A DNA stretch of 64,000 nucleotides, from the NCBI RefSeq assembly GCF_900215435.1, contig NZ_OCMY01000001.1:1984001-2048000 (forward strand), given 5' to 3'. The translations under genes and the position numbers were made by a program. The notes below the pieces were generated by a model. That model was not told the DNA's origin and did no database searches. It saw only the letters and a list, made by a program, of their open reading frames with translations. Numbering within the stretch: position 1 is the stretch's first letter; each line of letters opens with the position of its first letter. This document shows positions 47,850 through 56,193 of the stretch, piece by piece. The stretch is from Candidatus Pantoea floridensis (lineage in GTDB: Bacteria; Pseudomonadota; Gammaproteobacteria; Enterobacterales; Enterobacteriaceae).

Positions 47850-48664
47850 ATAAAACCATTCTGAAATGGCCAGGCAGCAAGGCCAAGGTGATGGGTGAAC
47901 TAAATAAGCACCTGCCAGCTGGTAAACGTCTGGTTGAGCCGTTCGCGGGATCCTGTGCCGTGATGATGAATACGGATTATCCGGCCTACCTCGTTGCTGA
48001 TATCAATCCTGATCTCATCAATCTTTATCGCCAGATTCAGGAGTTTGAAAAGCCGTTCACCGCATTGGCCGCCAGCGTATTTGCTCAGAACGCCGATGAA
48101 GAGAGTTATTACAGTATCCGCAAGTCATTCAACGATGACGCCGGCATGACTCTGATTTACCGCGCCGCATACTTTCTGTATCTGACTCGCCACGCTTACC
48201 GCGGGCTTTGTCGTTTTAACCAGCGCGGTGGCTTCAACACACCTTACGAAAAACAGGCTAAGCCATTCTTCCCGGTTGAAGAAATTCAGGCGTTTGCGAT
48301 TAAGGCGAAACGCGCCACGTTCATTTGCGCCGATTTCACCGAAACGCTGGCGCAGGTCGAAGCCGGTGATGTCGTTTATTGCGATCCCCCTTATGACGGC
48401 ACGTTCACCCAATATCACACCAATGCTTTCGCCGAAATTCAGCAGCGCCAACTGGCACAGAAGCTGAACAAATTGGCAAATGCAGGCGTGAATGTTGTTG
48501 CTTCAAATAGCGAAACCACCCTGATTAAGGACATTTATGCCGAATTTGATCATCACTTCATAACCGCGTCTCGCAGCATCGGTGTTGCAGCTGGCAAGGG
48601 TAAAAAAGCGAATGAGATTATCGCGGTTAGTCGCCAGGCTAATTTAGGCGAGGTTGCAGCATGA
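47846..48664 (+). CDS. Phage DNA adenine methyltransferase (Dam)
   Basis: The 272-residue class-alpha N6-adenine methylase has the AdoMet motif LVEPFAGSCAVMMNTD, the catalytic DPPYDGTFTQYH and KWPGSKAKVMGEL at the N-terminus. It is Dam-like and probably methylates GATC. Phage copies can protect DNA against restriction or alter regulation. It is coupled to both neighbours by ATGA overlaps. Confidence 0.92.
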   Translation: MNKTILKWPGSKAKVMGELNKHLPAGKRLVEPFAGSCAVMMNTDYPAYLVADINPDLINLYRQIQEFEKPFTALAASVFAQNADEESYYSIRKSFNDDAGMTLIYRAAYFLYLTRHAYRGLCRFNQRGGFNTPYEKQAKPFFPVEEIQAFAIKAKRATFICADFTETLAQVEAGDVVYCDPPYDGTFTQYHTNAFAEIQQRQLAQKLNKLANAGVNVVASNSETTLIKDIYAEFDHHFITASRSIGVAAGKGKKANEIIAVSRQANLGEVAA

Positions 48665-48834
48665 ATCTCGTTGATGCAGTGATCACCAGAGTTATTGATA
48701 TCAGACCTTATCGTCATTTCTGGTTAGTTGAAGTCGAAGCCAATGCATATGGGCGGCTTGAAACTACGGAGCTTTTAAAAGAAACCGAAGAGTTAGCGAG
48801 AAGCGTTAAGCCCGGTGATGTCATCGCTTTATGA
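48661..48834 (+). CDS. Small phage protein between dam and gpA
   Basis: A 57-residue frame starts at ATG 48661 over the dam stop and ends over the gpA start (ATGA on both sides). The product MNLVDAVITRVIDIRPYRHF has a small beta-rich look (FWLVEVEANAYGRLETTELL) and ends VKPGDVIAL. A tightly coupled position supports reality; function unknown. Confidence 0.75.
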   Translation: MNLVDAVITRVIDIRPYRHFWLVEVEANAYGRLETTELLKETEELARSVKPGDVIAL

Positions 48835-51299
48835 GTGAGGCAGCACGCGGCAGAACCGCCCCAACACCTCCGCCATCCTTCCCCGGCAAAGCGCCTGAGC
48901 CTGCCGGGGCTTATGCATGGAATGCTGCCAGAGATTCAGCCCAATTTGAGGTTGACCGCGCTCCGGGCGTAATTCGCTACCGTCATGAAGGTAAGTCTCG
49001 TTCGGTTGATGTGTTCGACCTGTTTGGTCAACGCAGTGTGCGTGATCCTGAAGAGAGATTACTACGCCGGCGCTTGGAGTCTCTGCCGCAATATATACGC
49101 CGTTACTACGCGCAGCGTCTGACCGAAATTCAGGAACAACAGGGTAATAAAAAAGCGGCTGAATGGCTGAAAGGCTCTTTCGGCCGCTTTGTTCTTCCTC
49201 GCGTTGATTCAGTAAACGAGCAGTATCAGCCAGACAGTAATATGCCGGCGGTGCTCATGGTATTTCGCGATGATTTTCACCGCATACCATGGGCAGGAAA
49301 GCGTGAGCTGAAAAAGCTTTCTTACCGCCTGGCTGATGCTTTGACTAACGAGCTGATGCGCGAAACTAATTATCAGATGGAACAAACCGGTGACGCAGAG
49401 TTTTCCATTATCTCTGGCTATGGCCGTGCTGGCTGGCTGATAACTCACCTCAACATGACCGCGCCCGGCTGGCAGCGTTATTGCGCAGAAGAGTTAACCG
49501 CAGAAGAAGCGCTTTGCTCAGCTGCGCGTATTGAGTCGCCTTCATGGTGGATGCGCCGGCTGCGCAAAATGCATGACCAGTGGCGTGAGCATCTGATGAT
49601 CGCTTCAGGATATGTCCATAAAAAAGCGGCTCCGTACTGCAGTGATCCTGCTCTCAATGAATGGGTCGCACAAAAGCGCGCAAACCGTGAGTTTATAAAT
49701 TCCAGAGATCTCGAAGACCAGGCTACTGGAGAACGCTCGTCGCTAGCTGAAAAAGTAAATGGCAGTGTCGCTAACCCAGCTGTTCGCCGTGCTGAGTTGA
49801 TGAATCGTATGCGTGGCTTTGAAGATATGGCTAAAGCTGACGGGCTGGCGGGTGATTTCTATACCCTCACAGCGCCATCCAAATATCACTCTATGCAGAT
49901 GTCTGGTAAGCGTAACAACAAATACAAGTCAGCAAGCCCGCGTGACACCCAGCGTTATCTTTGTAACGTCTGGTCAAAAGTGCGTGCGGCATGGGCGCGC
50001 AAGGGTATACGCGCTTTTGGATTCCGTGTCACAGAACCGCACCACGATGGCACGCCGCACTGGCATTTACTTTTATTTTTCCAGCCTGACCGCATAGCTG
50101 AAGCTCGTGCGATTTTCCGCGAATATGCCCTTGTTGAAGATGGACATGAGAAAGGTGCTAAAGAGGCTCGCTTTACTGTGGTGCCTATGGATGAGCAGTT
50201 CGGTTCAGCAACCGGTTATATCGCTAAATACATCTCAAAAAATATCGACGGTCACGGGATGGACGGTGAGACGGATGATGAGACTGGCGAAGATATCCGG
50301 GATATGGCGAAGCGCGTTTGTGCATGGGCTTCACGCTGGCGTATCCGTCAGTTTCAGCAAATCGGCGGCGCGCCTGTCACGGTTTATCGTGAGCTGGGAC
50401 GACTGCGTGATCGTGAGCTGGTGCTGCACCCGGAAATTAAACCTGCTCAGGAAGCTGCGGGCGCATATGACTGGCCGGGTTACACCATGGCGCAGGGTGG
50501 CCCTCTTGTATCGCGCGAGGATCTTCGCGTACGCCTGAATTATGAAACAACCGAAAACGGTAATGACTACGGTGATCACGTCAGCCGGGTTTCCGGGGTT
50601 TATTCGCCCTTCGCCCCTCTTCACATCATCTACACCCGCACCACTGAATACAAAATCGTGGCGAAATTAAAAACCGGCACGGATGAGGCTTTTGACGTTT
50701 CAGGCGGCATCGCCGCCCCTCGGAGTTCTGTCAATAACTGTACGCGGGAGCCGATACAGGAAGAAAAATCGCCTATTTCAAAGGCGGTAATTCATGATTC
50801 TGTGGGTGATAGTGCGCTGGTAAATGCGCCGGTTAGTGAAGTGGTGGCTATTAACTTCGAAAAACTCAGTCGCAAAGAGCGCAGGGATCTAAATCGAAGG
50901 CTGCTTTCTGAAGTTCGTGAAGAAAGAAATGCCGATAGAGAACGCCGTGCTGCTCCAATCCGCCAGGCTAAAACTGACCCGAGGGTTCAGCAGCTGGGTG
51001 ATTTTGCAAAATCAGTTGGGATGGACATGAGTGATAGCCAGTTGCGACTAATGTTGGGTGGGGCAGAGATGAGAATTGATGGGTACATAGTTTCTGCAAC
51101 AAACCAGGGTGAATTGAAGCGCCGCAAAGATGATACTGCTGGAGTGAAAGCCGCAGGAATCTGGAAGCATATGAAATCTCAGCATGGAATCGATAGTGAC
51201 GGTATCAGAAATGACCCTGTAGGTAGTTACGCACAAATGCTCAAGCAGGTAGATCCATGCGCGTGGGATCGGCTGTTTGGTGATGGCGCGAAAAAGTAA
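48831..51299 (+). CDS. A: Replication initiation endonuclease gpA (rolling circle)
   Basis: The 822-residue protein is of P2 gpA type. The HUH motif lies in PHHDGTPHWHLLLFF and the paired catalytic tyrosines in TGYIAKYISKNIDG (YxxxY). It nicks the phage origin within its own gene and starts single-stranded displacement replication. The start ATG overlaps the preceding gene. A basic C-terminus (NRRLLSEVREERNADRERRA) probably binds DNA. Confidence 0.94.
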   Translation: MSEAARGRTAPTPPPSFPGKAPEPAGAYAWNAARDSAQFEVDRAPGVIRYRHEGKSRSVDVFDLFGQRSVRDPEERLLRRRLESLPQYIRRYYAQRLTEIQEQQGNKKAAEWLKGSFGRFVLPRVDSVNEQYQPDSNMPAVLMVFRDDFHRIPWAGKRELKKLSYRLADALTNELMRETNYQMEQTGDAEFSIISGYGRAGWLITHLNMTAPGWQRYCAEELTAEEALCSAARIESPSWWMRRLRKMHDQWREHLMIASGYVHKKAAPYCSDPALNEWVAQKRANREFINSRDLEDQATGERSSLAEKVNGSVANPAVRRAELMNRMRGFEDMAKADGLAGDFYTLTAPSKYHSMQMSGKRNNKYKSASPRDTQRYLCNVWSKVRAAWARKGIRAFGFRVTEPHHDGTPHWHLLLFFQPDRIAEARAIFREYALVEDGHEKGAKEARFTVVPMDEQFGSATGYIAKYISKNIDGHGMDGETDDETGEDIRDMAKRVCAWASRWRIRQFQQIGGAPVTVYRELGRLRDRELVLHPEIKPAQEAAGAYDWPGYTMAQGGPLVSREDLRVRLNYETTENGNDYGDHVSRVSGVYSPFAPLHIIYTRTTEYKIVAKLKTGTDEAFDVSGGIAAPRSSVNNCTREPIQEEKSPISKAVIHDSVGDSALVNAPVSEVVAINFEKLSRKERRDLNRRLLSEVREERNADRERRAAPIRQAKTDPRVQQLGDFAKSVGMDMSDSQLRLMLGGAEMRIDGYIVSATNQGELKRRKDDTAGVKAAGIWKHMKSQHGIDSDGIRNDPVGSYAQMLKQVDPCAWDRLFGDGAKK

Positions 51300-51347
51300 A
51301 AGCGTGTAGCTGCACGGATTAACAGGGTGTAGTGAATTACGCCTCCT

Positions 51348-51578
51348 CTAGATTGGCACGGAACGGCGGACAGAATGGCGCGGTTTACCATCATCAATAA
51401 AATGTTGATGTGCGAATAGAAACGCCTCATTTTCGGTATCAAACATCGCATTATGAATTTCTTCCCAGCCTTTATGACGCTTGTAACGTAAGTCCCATTT
51501 TTCGCCGCGAGGCCAGATTACATAGATGGTTCCGGCGCGGGTTTGTGTCGATGATGTGACCGCTCCCCGCAGCGCCGA
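51348..51578 (-). pseudogene. Small minus-strand coding remnant downstream of gpA
   Basis: The minus-strand frame between stops encodes TIYVIWPRGEKWDLRYKRHK, GWEEIHNAMFDTENEAFLFA and HQHFIDDGKPRHSVRRSVPI, which reads like a genuine small phage protein. There is no ATG, GTG or TTG start before the conserved-looking part (only CTG). It may be start-lost, use a non-standard start, or be a decayed gene of the gpA-cos cargo slot. Confidence 0.45.
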
Positions 51579-51765
51579 TTAGCGAGCTTTGCGAGTCTGT
51601 CGGGCGAGGAAGCGGAAGGGAACGGCTGGCACATAGTGGTGCGAGTGGTACTGGAGTTTCAGGAATATTCCTAAATGGCTTCGCTTGTAGGCTGGCAAGG
51701 TTGAACGTTTTTTGATTCCCCGTTATACCGTAGCTGAGTCCAATCCGCCCCCCGGCGAAATCCCC
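51579..51765. other. Non-coding stretch in the cargo slot
   Basis: GC-rich at first (CCCCGCAGCGCC) and then mixed; a GGAATATTCC palindrome lies near 51663. No gene supported. It probably holds the promoter of the downstream cargo gene. Confidence 0.35.
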
Positions 51766-52083
51766 ATGAAAATCTACGATACGTATTATGGCCCTGACAC
51801 ATTCGGTCGAATCCGTATGGGTCTGATTACCGAGATGTTTCTGACATACGAGGGTTACCTGAAGCCCGAACTAGGTGATCACCTTCGTATCAGCTGCATG
51901 TTCAAAGGTGTTGTGCAGGATACATATACAGTTGTTATCAGTCAGATATCTGAATGCGCTGATGAAGTGGACACGGTGCTTATCCGGGTGATCCCCAAAT
52001 CACAAAGTGACGAGTCGAAACTCGCAGTGAGATTTACCGATAGCAGCGCTGATAAAGCAGCTTTGAGCAGAGTCCTACATTAA
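51766..52083 (+). CDS. Hypothetical cargo protein 1 (gpA-cos interval)
   Basis: ATG 51766 gives 105 residues (MKIYDTYYGPDTFGRIRMGL); a longer TTG start at 51712 is possible. The product looks like a compact beta-rich protein (GDHLRISCMFKGVVQDTYTV) with one cysteine pair candidate (SCMF, SECAD). No family recognised. It ends at a good terminator, so it is a unit of its own between gpA and the membrane protein gene. The slot is a known place for accessory genes in P2 relatives. Confidence 0.6.
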   Translation: MKIYDTYYGPDTFGRIRMGLITEMFLTYEGYLKPELGDHLRISCMFKGVVQDTYTVVISQISECADEVDTVLIRVIPKSQSDESKLAVRFTDSSADKAALSRVLH

Positions 52084-52090
52084 AACAAGA

Positions 52091-52115
52091 AAGCCCCTAA
52101 TCAGGGGCTTTTATT
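52091..52115 (+). terminator. Terminator after cargo gene 1
   Basis: Stem AAGCCCCT / AGGGGCTT with loop AATC, followed by TTATTTT. Confidence 0.88.
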
Positions 52116-52180
52116 TTGAGCGAATTTTATATAGAAGAACTGCTGGTTATTTGATTCTTAACTTAGTGCAGGTTCTTCAC

Positions 52181-52939
52181 ATGGATGATTTAAAAGAGTC
52201 GCTTAAAAAATATTTTGAAGACAGATTATCGGGTCCTTTATTCGGTTACCTGTTTTTTTCATGGGTTGGATTCAACTGGAGAGCACTTGCTGTGCTGGGG
52301 TTTGATAAAAGGCCAGTAGTCGAGAAAATTAAGTTTATTGATGAATCACCAGACCTTAGCTGGCATTTTTGGCTGCCCTTAATGCTGGGCGTGGCGCTGG
52401 CATCTGTGTCCCCTTATCTACATCTCGGATTACAGTGGGTCCATAATCGCGCTCTCAGGGCTAAGGATAAAAATGCAACAAATACTGCTCAACGACGGAT
52501 TCAGTCAGAGCGTCAGTTAGTCAAGGACAGAGTGGTACTCAGAAATGAAGATAATCTGGAGGATTTAAGGCAGAAAACCAGACAGGCCATTCAGGATGCA
52601 CGCAGAAAGAGAATTGAAGCTAACACGCAAATGATTGTTACCGAAGCCTTAGAAATTCAGAAAGAATCAGCTCGGATTGCTGAGGAAAACAAAGAGATAC
52701 TTTCATTAAGAACCCAACTTGAAAAGGATTTGGGCCAGATTATTAATGGATTGAAACCCCTTGAGAAAGCTGAAACCGCTGAGGAATTAAGGTTGGTAAG
52801 AGGGGTGGCATTAAGCGCACTCCAAAGCATGAGAGACATGCCATGGCCCCAACAGCCTTTGTTCACAGGTGCTACAACTGAGGAGTTCATTAAAAAGGTA
52901 AAAGCTGACTCCAAGAAGGCTTACCTTGAAAACAAGTGA
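52181..52939 (+). CDS. Hypothetical cargo protein 2: membrane protein with long coiled coil
   Basis: ATG 52181 gives 252 residues. The start (MDDLKESLKKYFEDRLSGPL, then FGYLFFSWVGFNWRALAVLG) has a membrane segment with an aromatic SWVGFNW motif. A second helix (WLPLMLGVALASVSPYLHLG) follows, then about 110 residues of predicted coiled coil (QKTRQAIQDARRKRIEANTQ to LSLRTQLEKDLGQIINGLKP). Similar two-helix proteins with this N-terminal motif occur in mobile-element cargo, but function is not established. The gene is AT-rich and lies in the gpA-cos slot that in P2 holds tin and old, so a role in phage exclusion is possible. Confidence 0.65.
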   Translation: MDDLKESLKKYFEDRLSGPLFGYLFFSWVGFNWRALAVLGFDKRPVVEKIKFIDESPDLSWHFWLPLMLGVALASVSPYLHLGLQWVHNRALRAKDKNATNTAQRRIQSERQLVKDRVVLRNEDNLEDLRQKTRQAIQDARRKRIEANTQMIVTEALEIQKESARIAEENKEILSLRTQLEKDLGQIINGLKPLEKAETAEELRLVRGVALSALQSMRDMPWPQQPLFTGATTEEFIKKVKADSKKAYLENK

Positions 52940-53066
52940 ATTCGCTGCAAAAAATTGCATTTAAATGCACAGATTCTAGTGGCTTTCCAAATCCGTGTGA
53001 GACCTACACCGGCGCGGTATTAGGTTGACTGCAAAAGTGCAAAAAAAGGCACTATTTTTGTGCGCG

Positions 53067-53085
53067 GGCGAGGCGGGGGAGCAGT
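53067..53085. other. cos site (packaging cohesive end)
   Basis: GGCGAGGCGGGGGAGCAG matches the P2 cohesive end (GGCGAGGCGGGGAAAGCAC, from memory) over its first 12 bases and most of the rest. It lies just downstream of Q, the position of cos in P2. Terminase would cut here. Confidence 0.8.
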
Positions 53086-53186
53086 CGCGCTCTCAAGGGG
53101 GTAGGTATACCCCTTTTATTCGTTGAAATTCGGGCGAAAAACGGAGCGCCCTGACGCGCGCAGGCGTCTGGCGTAGCGAGACGGGG

Positions 53187-53226
53187 GAAAAACAAAGAGC
53201 CCCGCAGCGTGGAGCTGAGGGGCTCT
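53187..53226 (-). terminator. Terminator of the P-Q operon
   Basis: On the minus strand, 40 bp after Q, AGAGCCCC pairs with GGGGCTCT, with an inner CAGC/GCTG stem. A CTTTGTTTTTCC tail follows. Confidence 0.8.
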
Positions 53227-53265
53227 GGTGAGATGGGGTGTGATCTGCGGTGGCGGGATCGGGCG

Positions 53266-54330
53266 TCAGTCGCCGGCTTTCTCTTCAGCCAGGGCGTAAG
53301 GGTTGAACTGGAACACCTCAACGCCGAGCCAGTCGTTGACTGCTTTTAGTGATTCCATGATCGGGTAGAGTTCGTTAATCGCAAACACCCTGGCAGCCTT
53401 CACGATGTCACCGAGCCCGCTGGTATTGTTAGGCATGACGCCCATCAGCTGAGGCGGTACGCGGTGGATGGCCAGCATGTCATCACGCGTGGCGTCCTTG
53501 ATGCCGGTGAACTCATCTTTAGCTGCAATCTGGCTGAACGGCAGGATTTGTAAGCCGTCCTTCTTGCCTCCGGCGGCGTAAACAAACAGGTTCTTAAACG
53601 CGCCACCGCCGCGCGCGTCTTTCAGTGAGCGCTTAAGCTTTTCAACGTCTGCGGTGTTTGCCACGGGATCGGTGAGGTACACAATCACGCCAGCATGGCT
53701 GCCGTTGATGTAGTAATTGCGGCGGAACAGCGTGGCCTCGCCGTTCAGCATGATGGACTGAAGTGCAGACATGTACTCCGGTGCGCCGTAAATCTCCTGG
53801 TGGATGCTGGCGTTTCGCAGATGGAATACCTTGCCGGGCTCAAAGGCGTAATCCTCCTGGTAGTAAGTCACAAACCAGTACTGATCGAGATCCACGCCGC
53901 GCCGGGTATACTTCGCCAGCGTGTGCTTCAGCTTCAGCGGCTGACCTAGACGGTTATCGCGCCGCTCAAGATAGGCATCGCCGAACACCAGATAATCCAT
54001 AACGAATGCGCTCGCGTCCTGACGTGAAAGCATCGGATGCGGTTTAAAGCACGACATAATCACATTGCGTTTAAAGACCAGCGGCGATTCATGGTGAACC
54101 GCGCCGGCCAGCAGGCGGGCAAGTCCGTAAGGGCTGATCGGCGGTTCATACCAGCGACCATTGCTGGCGCACTCCATACAGTCCTGAAGGTCGCGCTTGT
54201 CCATGATCGACGTAGGTTCGCCAAAGCTGAAAGATTCAATCCCCTCAATCGGCTCAACCATCTCAGCGGCAGGCTGGCTGTTTGCTGGCGTGGTGGTTGT
54301 GCTGAACGTTTTTTTATTCCTGCGGCTCAT
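53266..54330 (-). CDS. Q: Portal protein gpQ
   Basis: ATG 54330 (MSRRNKKTFSTTTTPANSQP), after GAGGAATTTTGACC, gives 354 residues. Family segments: SFGEPTSIMDKRDLQDCMEC, NGRWYEPPISPYGLARLLAG, RNVIMSCFKPHPMLS and FRRNYYINGSHAGVIVYLTD. It forms the dodecameric portal at the capsid vertex. It is translated directly after P, with the same orientation as in P2. Confidence 0.95.
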   Translation of the reverse strand: MSRRNKKTFSTTTTPANSQPAAEMVEPIEGIESFSFGEPTSIMDKRDLQDCMECASNGRWYEPPISPYGLARLLAGAVHHESPLVFKRNVIMSCFKPHPMLSRQDASAFVMDYLVFGDAYLERRDNRLGQPLKLKHTLAKYTRRGVDLDQYWFVTYYQEDYAFEPGKVFHLRNASIHQEIYGAPEYMSALQSIMLNGEATLFRRNYYINGSHAGVIVYLTDPVANTADVEKLKRSLKDARGGGAFKNLFVYAAGGKKDGLQILPFSQIAAKDEFTGIKDATRDDMLAIHRVPPQLMGVMPNNTSGLGDIVKAARVFAINELYPIMESLKAVNDWLGVEVFQFNPYALAEEKAGD

Positions 54331-54332
54331 GG

Positions 54333-56045
54333 TCAAAATTCCTCAACAAAGCTGTCTGTGCCGCTACCGGCGTCATTGCCCAGCGGTTCATTCATAAGTG
54401 CGTGCATCGTTGCCCAGGCTAAGTCGCCGTGGCTGCTGCCGCGTGTGCGGTCAGATGCGTAAGAGGTCTGGCCGCTCAGCGTGATGAATTTGCGGATGGT
54501 CATGAAGCTGCTGACGATATCCATCATGCCGGCGTCATATTCAAAGCGGCCGGCGCGGATAACCATCTGCGCTTTGAGTACCAGCTGGCGTTTAACCGCC
54601 GGGGTATACAGGTGCATCTGCGCAGCAGGGAAGAACTTCAGCACAAGCTGATGTACCGCTGCGCCAATGCCGGTGCCGTCGATGTCGATGTGCTGCACGT
54701 TGTACATGCGGGTGAGGCGCTCAATAAATGCTGCCTGCTCTTCAAACTCCATGCCGCGCAGCTGGTGACGCTCAATCACACGGAATTTGCCTCCGGGAAC
54801 CAGTGGTGGCGAGAGTACGACAAGGCCGGCGCTGTCGCCTTTGTCACTATTGCCGTTGGGATCGTACCCAATCCATACCGGGCGGCTGGCGAGGGGTCGC
54901 GGGGCGTAGGGGTTCCAGTCAGGCCAGATACCACTGTATCCATCCACGCCGCAGCCAATCAGGGCGTTGTAGTTAAACGCACGTTCGCCGGCGACGACGA
55001 ATTTACACATGTAGAGGTTGTCGAAATCCTCATCGCTGTTTTCGCTGCGGATCTCTTCCAGGTCGATGAGCGGGAAGCCCTGATCGATAACGTCCTGCAC
55101 GGTGACAATCTGACGCCAGATATTGTCACCGCACAGCACGCCATTCTTCAGCGCCTTGTGTGACAGGTCTATCTGCGCCTGCTTGCTCTTTGGCTTGCCC
55201 TTGTTGTAAAGGTCACCGTTCCAGAATTTATAGGCTTCGTGCTCTTCTCCGGACGGCGTGGAAAAGTAGGTACGGCGCAGGCCAACCTGCGTTGCCATAC
55301 CGGCGGCGACTTTACGCAGGTTGAGGAAGTTGGCGACCCAGAACGCCTCATCAAAATACAGGTCACCGGTGTAAGACTGCGCGGTTGCCGCTGAGGTGCC
55401 CAAGAAATAAAGCGTTGCGCCGTTGGACAGAATGATCGCATCGCCACCCTTCAGCTCAACGCCGATGCTGCGAGCCAGGAAAATAATGAATTTTTTAAAC
55501 TGGAACGCCTGCGCACGCGATGCAGACAGGAAAATCTGGTTCGTACCCGTCTCCAGCGCACGCAACAGCGCTTCGCGGGCAAAGTACCAGCTTGCGCCTA
55601 TCTGGCGGCTCTTAAGGATGAAGCGGTTACGCAGATTGCGCTGCTTGTACCAGCGTTTCTGATGCTCAAACAGCGATTCCAGCACCAGAGTGCGCAGCTC
55701 TGTGATCTGCTCCGCCGTGAAGTGGTTCTTCGGCGTCTTTTTCTTCTGCTCCTTGTCCTGTTCCTTCCTTTCATCCCGCGCAAGGCGTGCCAGCTGTCGC
55801 CCAAGCAGGTCAATCGTCTTGAAGTCGTGGGCGGATAAATCCTCTTTCTCAATCAGCCGCAGATAGCGGACATCGGTACGCTCAAGCGCCCGCTGGATGG
55901 GCGTTGATTTGTCCCATTCATCGCGGCGGCGCCAGGAATAAAGCGTGTTCGCCTTCACCCCAAGTCGCTGGGCGATTTGCGGGATGCTGTATGCCTGCCA
56001 GTAGAGGGCTTTGGCTTCTGTGCGGGGATCGAGTGCTGTTTTCAT
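54333..56045 (-). CDS. P: Terminase large subunit gpP (ATPase)
   Basis: The 570-residue protein has an N-terminal helix-turn-helix (IPQIAQRLGVKANTLYSWRR). The ATPase motor has a P-loop-like LKSRQIGASWYFAREALL and Walker B LYFDEAFWV. The C-terminal nuclease region includes WIGYDPNGNSDKGDSAGLVV and IDGTGIGAAVH. It pumps DNA into the procapsid. Its small-subunit partner gpM is truncated in this prophage. Confidence 0.95.
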   Translation of the reverse strand: MKTALDPRTEAKALYWQAYSIPQIAQRLGVKANTLYSWRRRDEWDKSTPIQRALERTDVRYLRLIEKEDLSAHDFKTIDLLGRQLARLARDERKEQDKEQKKKTPKNHFTAEQITELRTLVLESLFEHQKRWYKQRNLRNRFILKSRQIGASWYFAREALLRALETGTNQIFLSASRAQAFQFKKFIIFLARSIGVELKGGDAIILSNGATLYFLGTSAATAQSYTGDLYFDEAFWVANFLNLRKVAAGMATQVGLRRTYFSTPSGEEHEAYKFWNGDLYNKGKPKSKQAQIDLSHKALKNGVLCGDNIWRQIVTVQDVIDQGFPLIDLEEIRSENSDEDFDNLYMCKFVVAGERAFNYNALIGCGVDGYSGIWPDWNPYAPRPLASRPVWIGYDPNGNSDKGDSAGLVVLSPPLVPGGKFRVIERHQLRGMEFEEQAAFIERLTRMYNVQHIDIDGTGIGAAVHQLVLKFFPAAQMHLYTPAVKRQLVLKAQMVIRAGRFEYDAGMMDIVSSFMTIRKFITLSGQTSYASDRTRGSSHGDLAWATMHALMNEPLGNDAGSGTDSFVEEF

Positions 56046-56091
56046 GGGTACAGGCTATCGCGCCCGCGCGAGGTCGAATATCGCCGGCGGT

Positions 56092-56109
56092 TGTCACAGG
56101 CGCCTCACA
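56092..56109. promoter_or_regulatory. Ogr-type activator site between P and O
   Basis: TGT-N12-ACA (TGTCACAGGCGCCTCACA) is the hyphenated dyad recognised by Ogr/Delta late activators. It lies in the divergent P/O promoter region as in P2. It should drive O-N and, after the deletion, also J-I-H. Confidence 0.82.
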
Positions 56110-56193
56110 ATTCCCTTATGTGGCGCGGCTTTGCCCGGTTTCGGAAGATAGGGGCACAGGGTGAAAGCACCTTAATCAACCGGAGCAAAGAGA

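Noticed and set aside
51227..51451. Minus-strand frame of 74 codons at the end of gpA
   Set aside because: A different minus-strand frame in the same place (51348-51578) has the protein-like sequence; this one overlaps gpA.
51300..52939. Possible retron or reverse-transcriptase defence cassette, as in some P2-like prophages
   Set aside because: No reverse transcriptase motif (xxDD) or msr-msd-like repeat was seen in this interval.
53052..53321. Minus-strand frame of 89 codons over cos
   Set aside because: It crosses the cos site and the P-Q terminator and overlaps the end of Q; not protein-like.
54429..55163. Plus-strand open frame of 244 codons
   Set aside because: Antisense to the terminase gene P, which has clear ATPase motifs.
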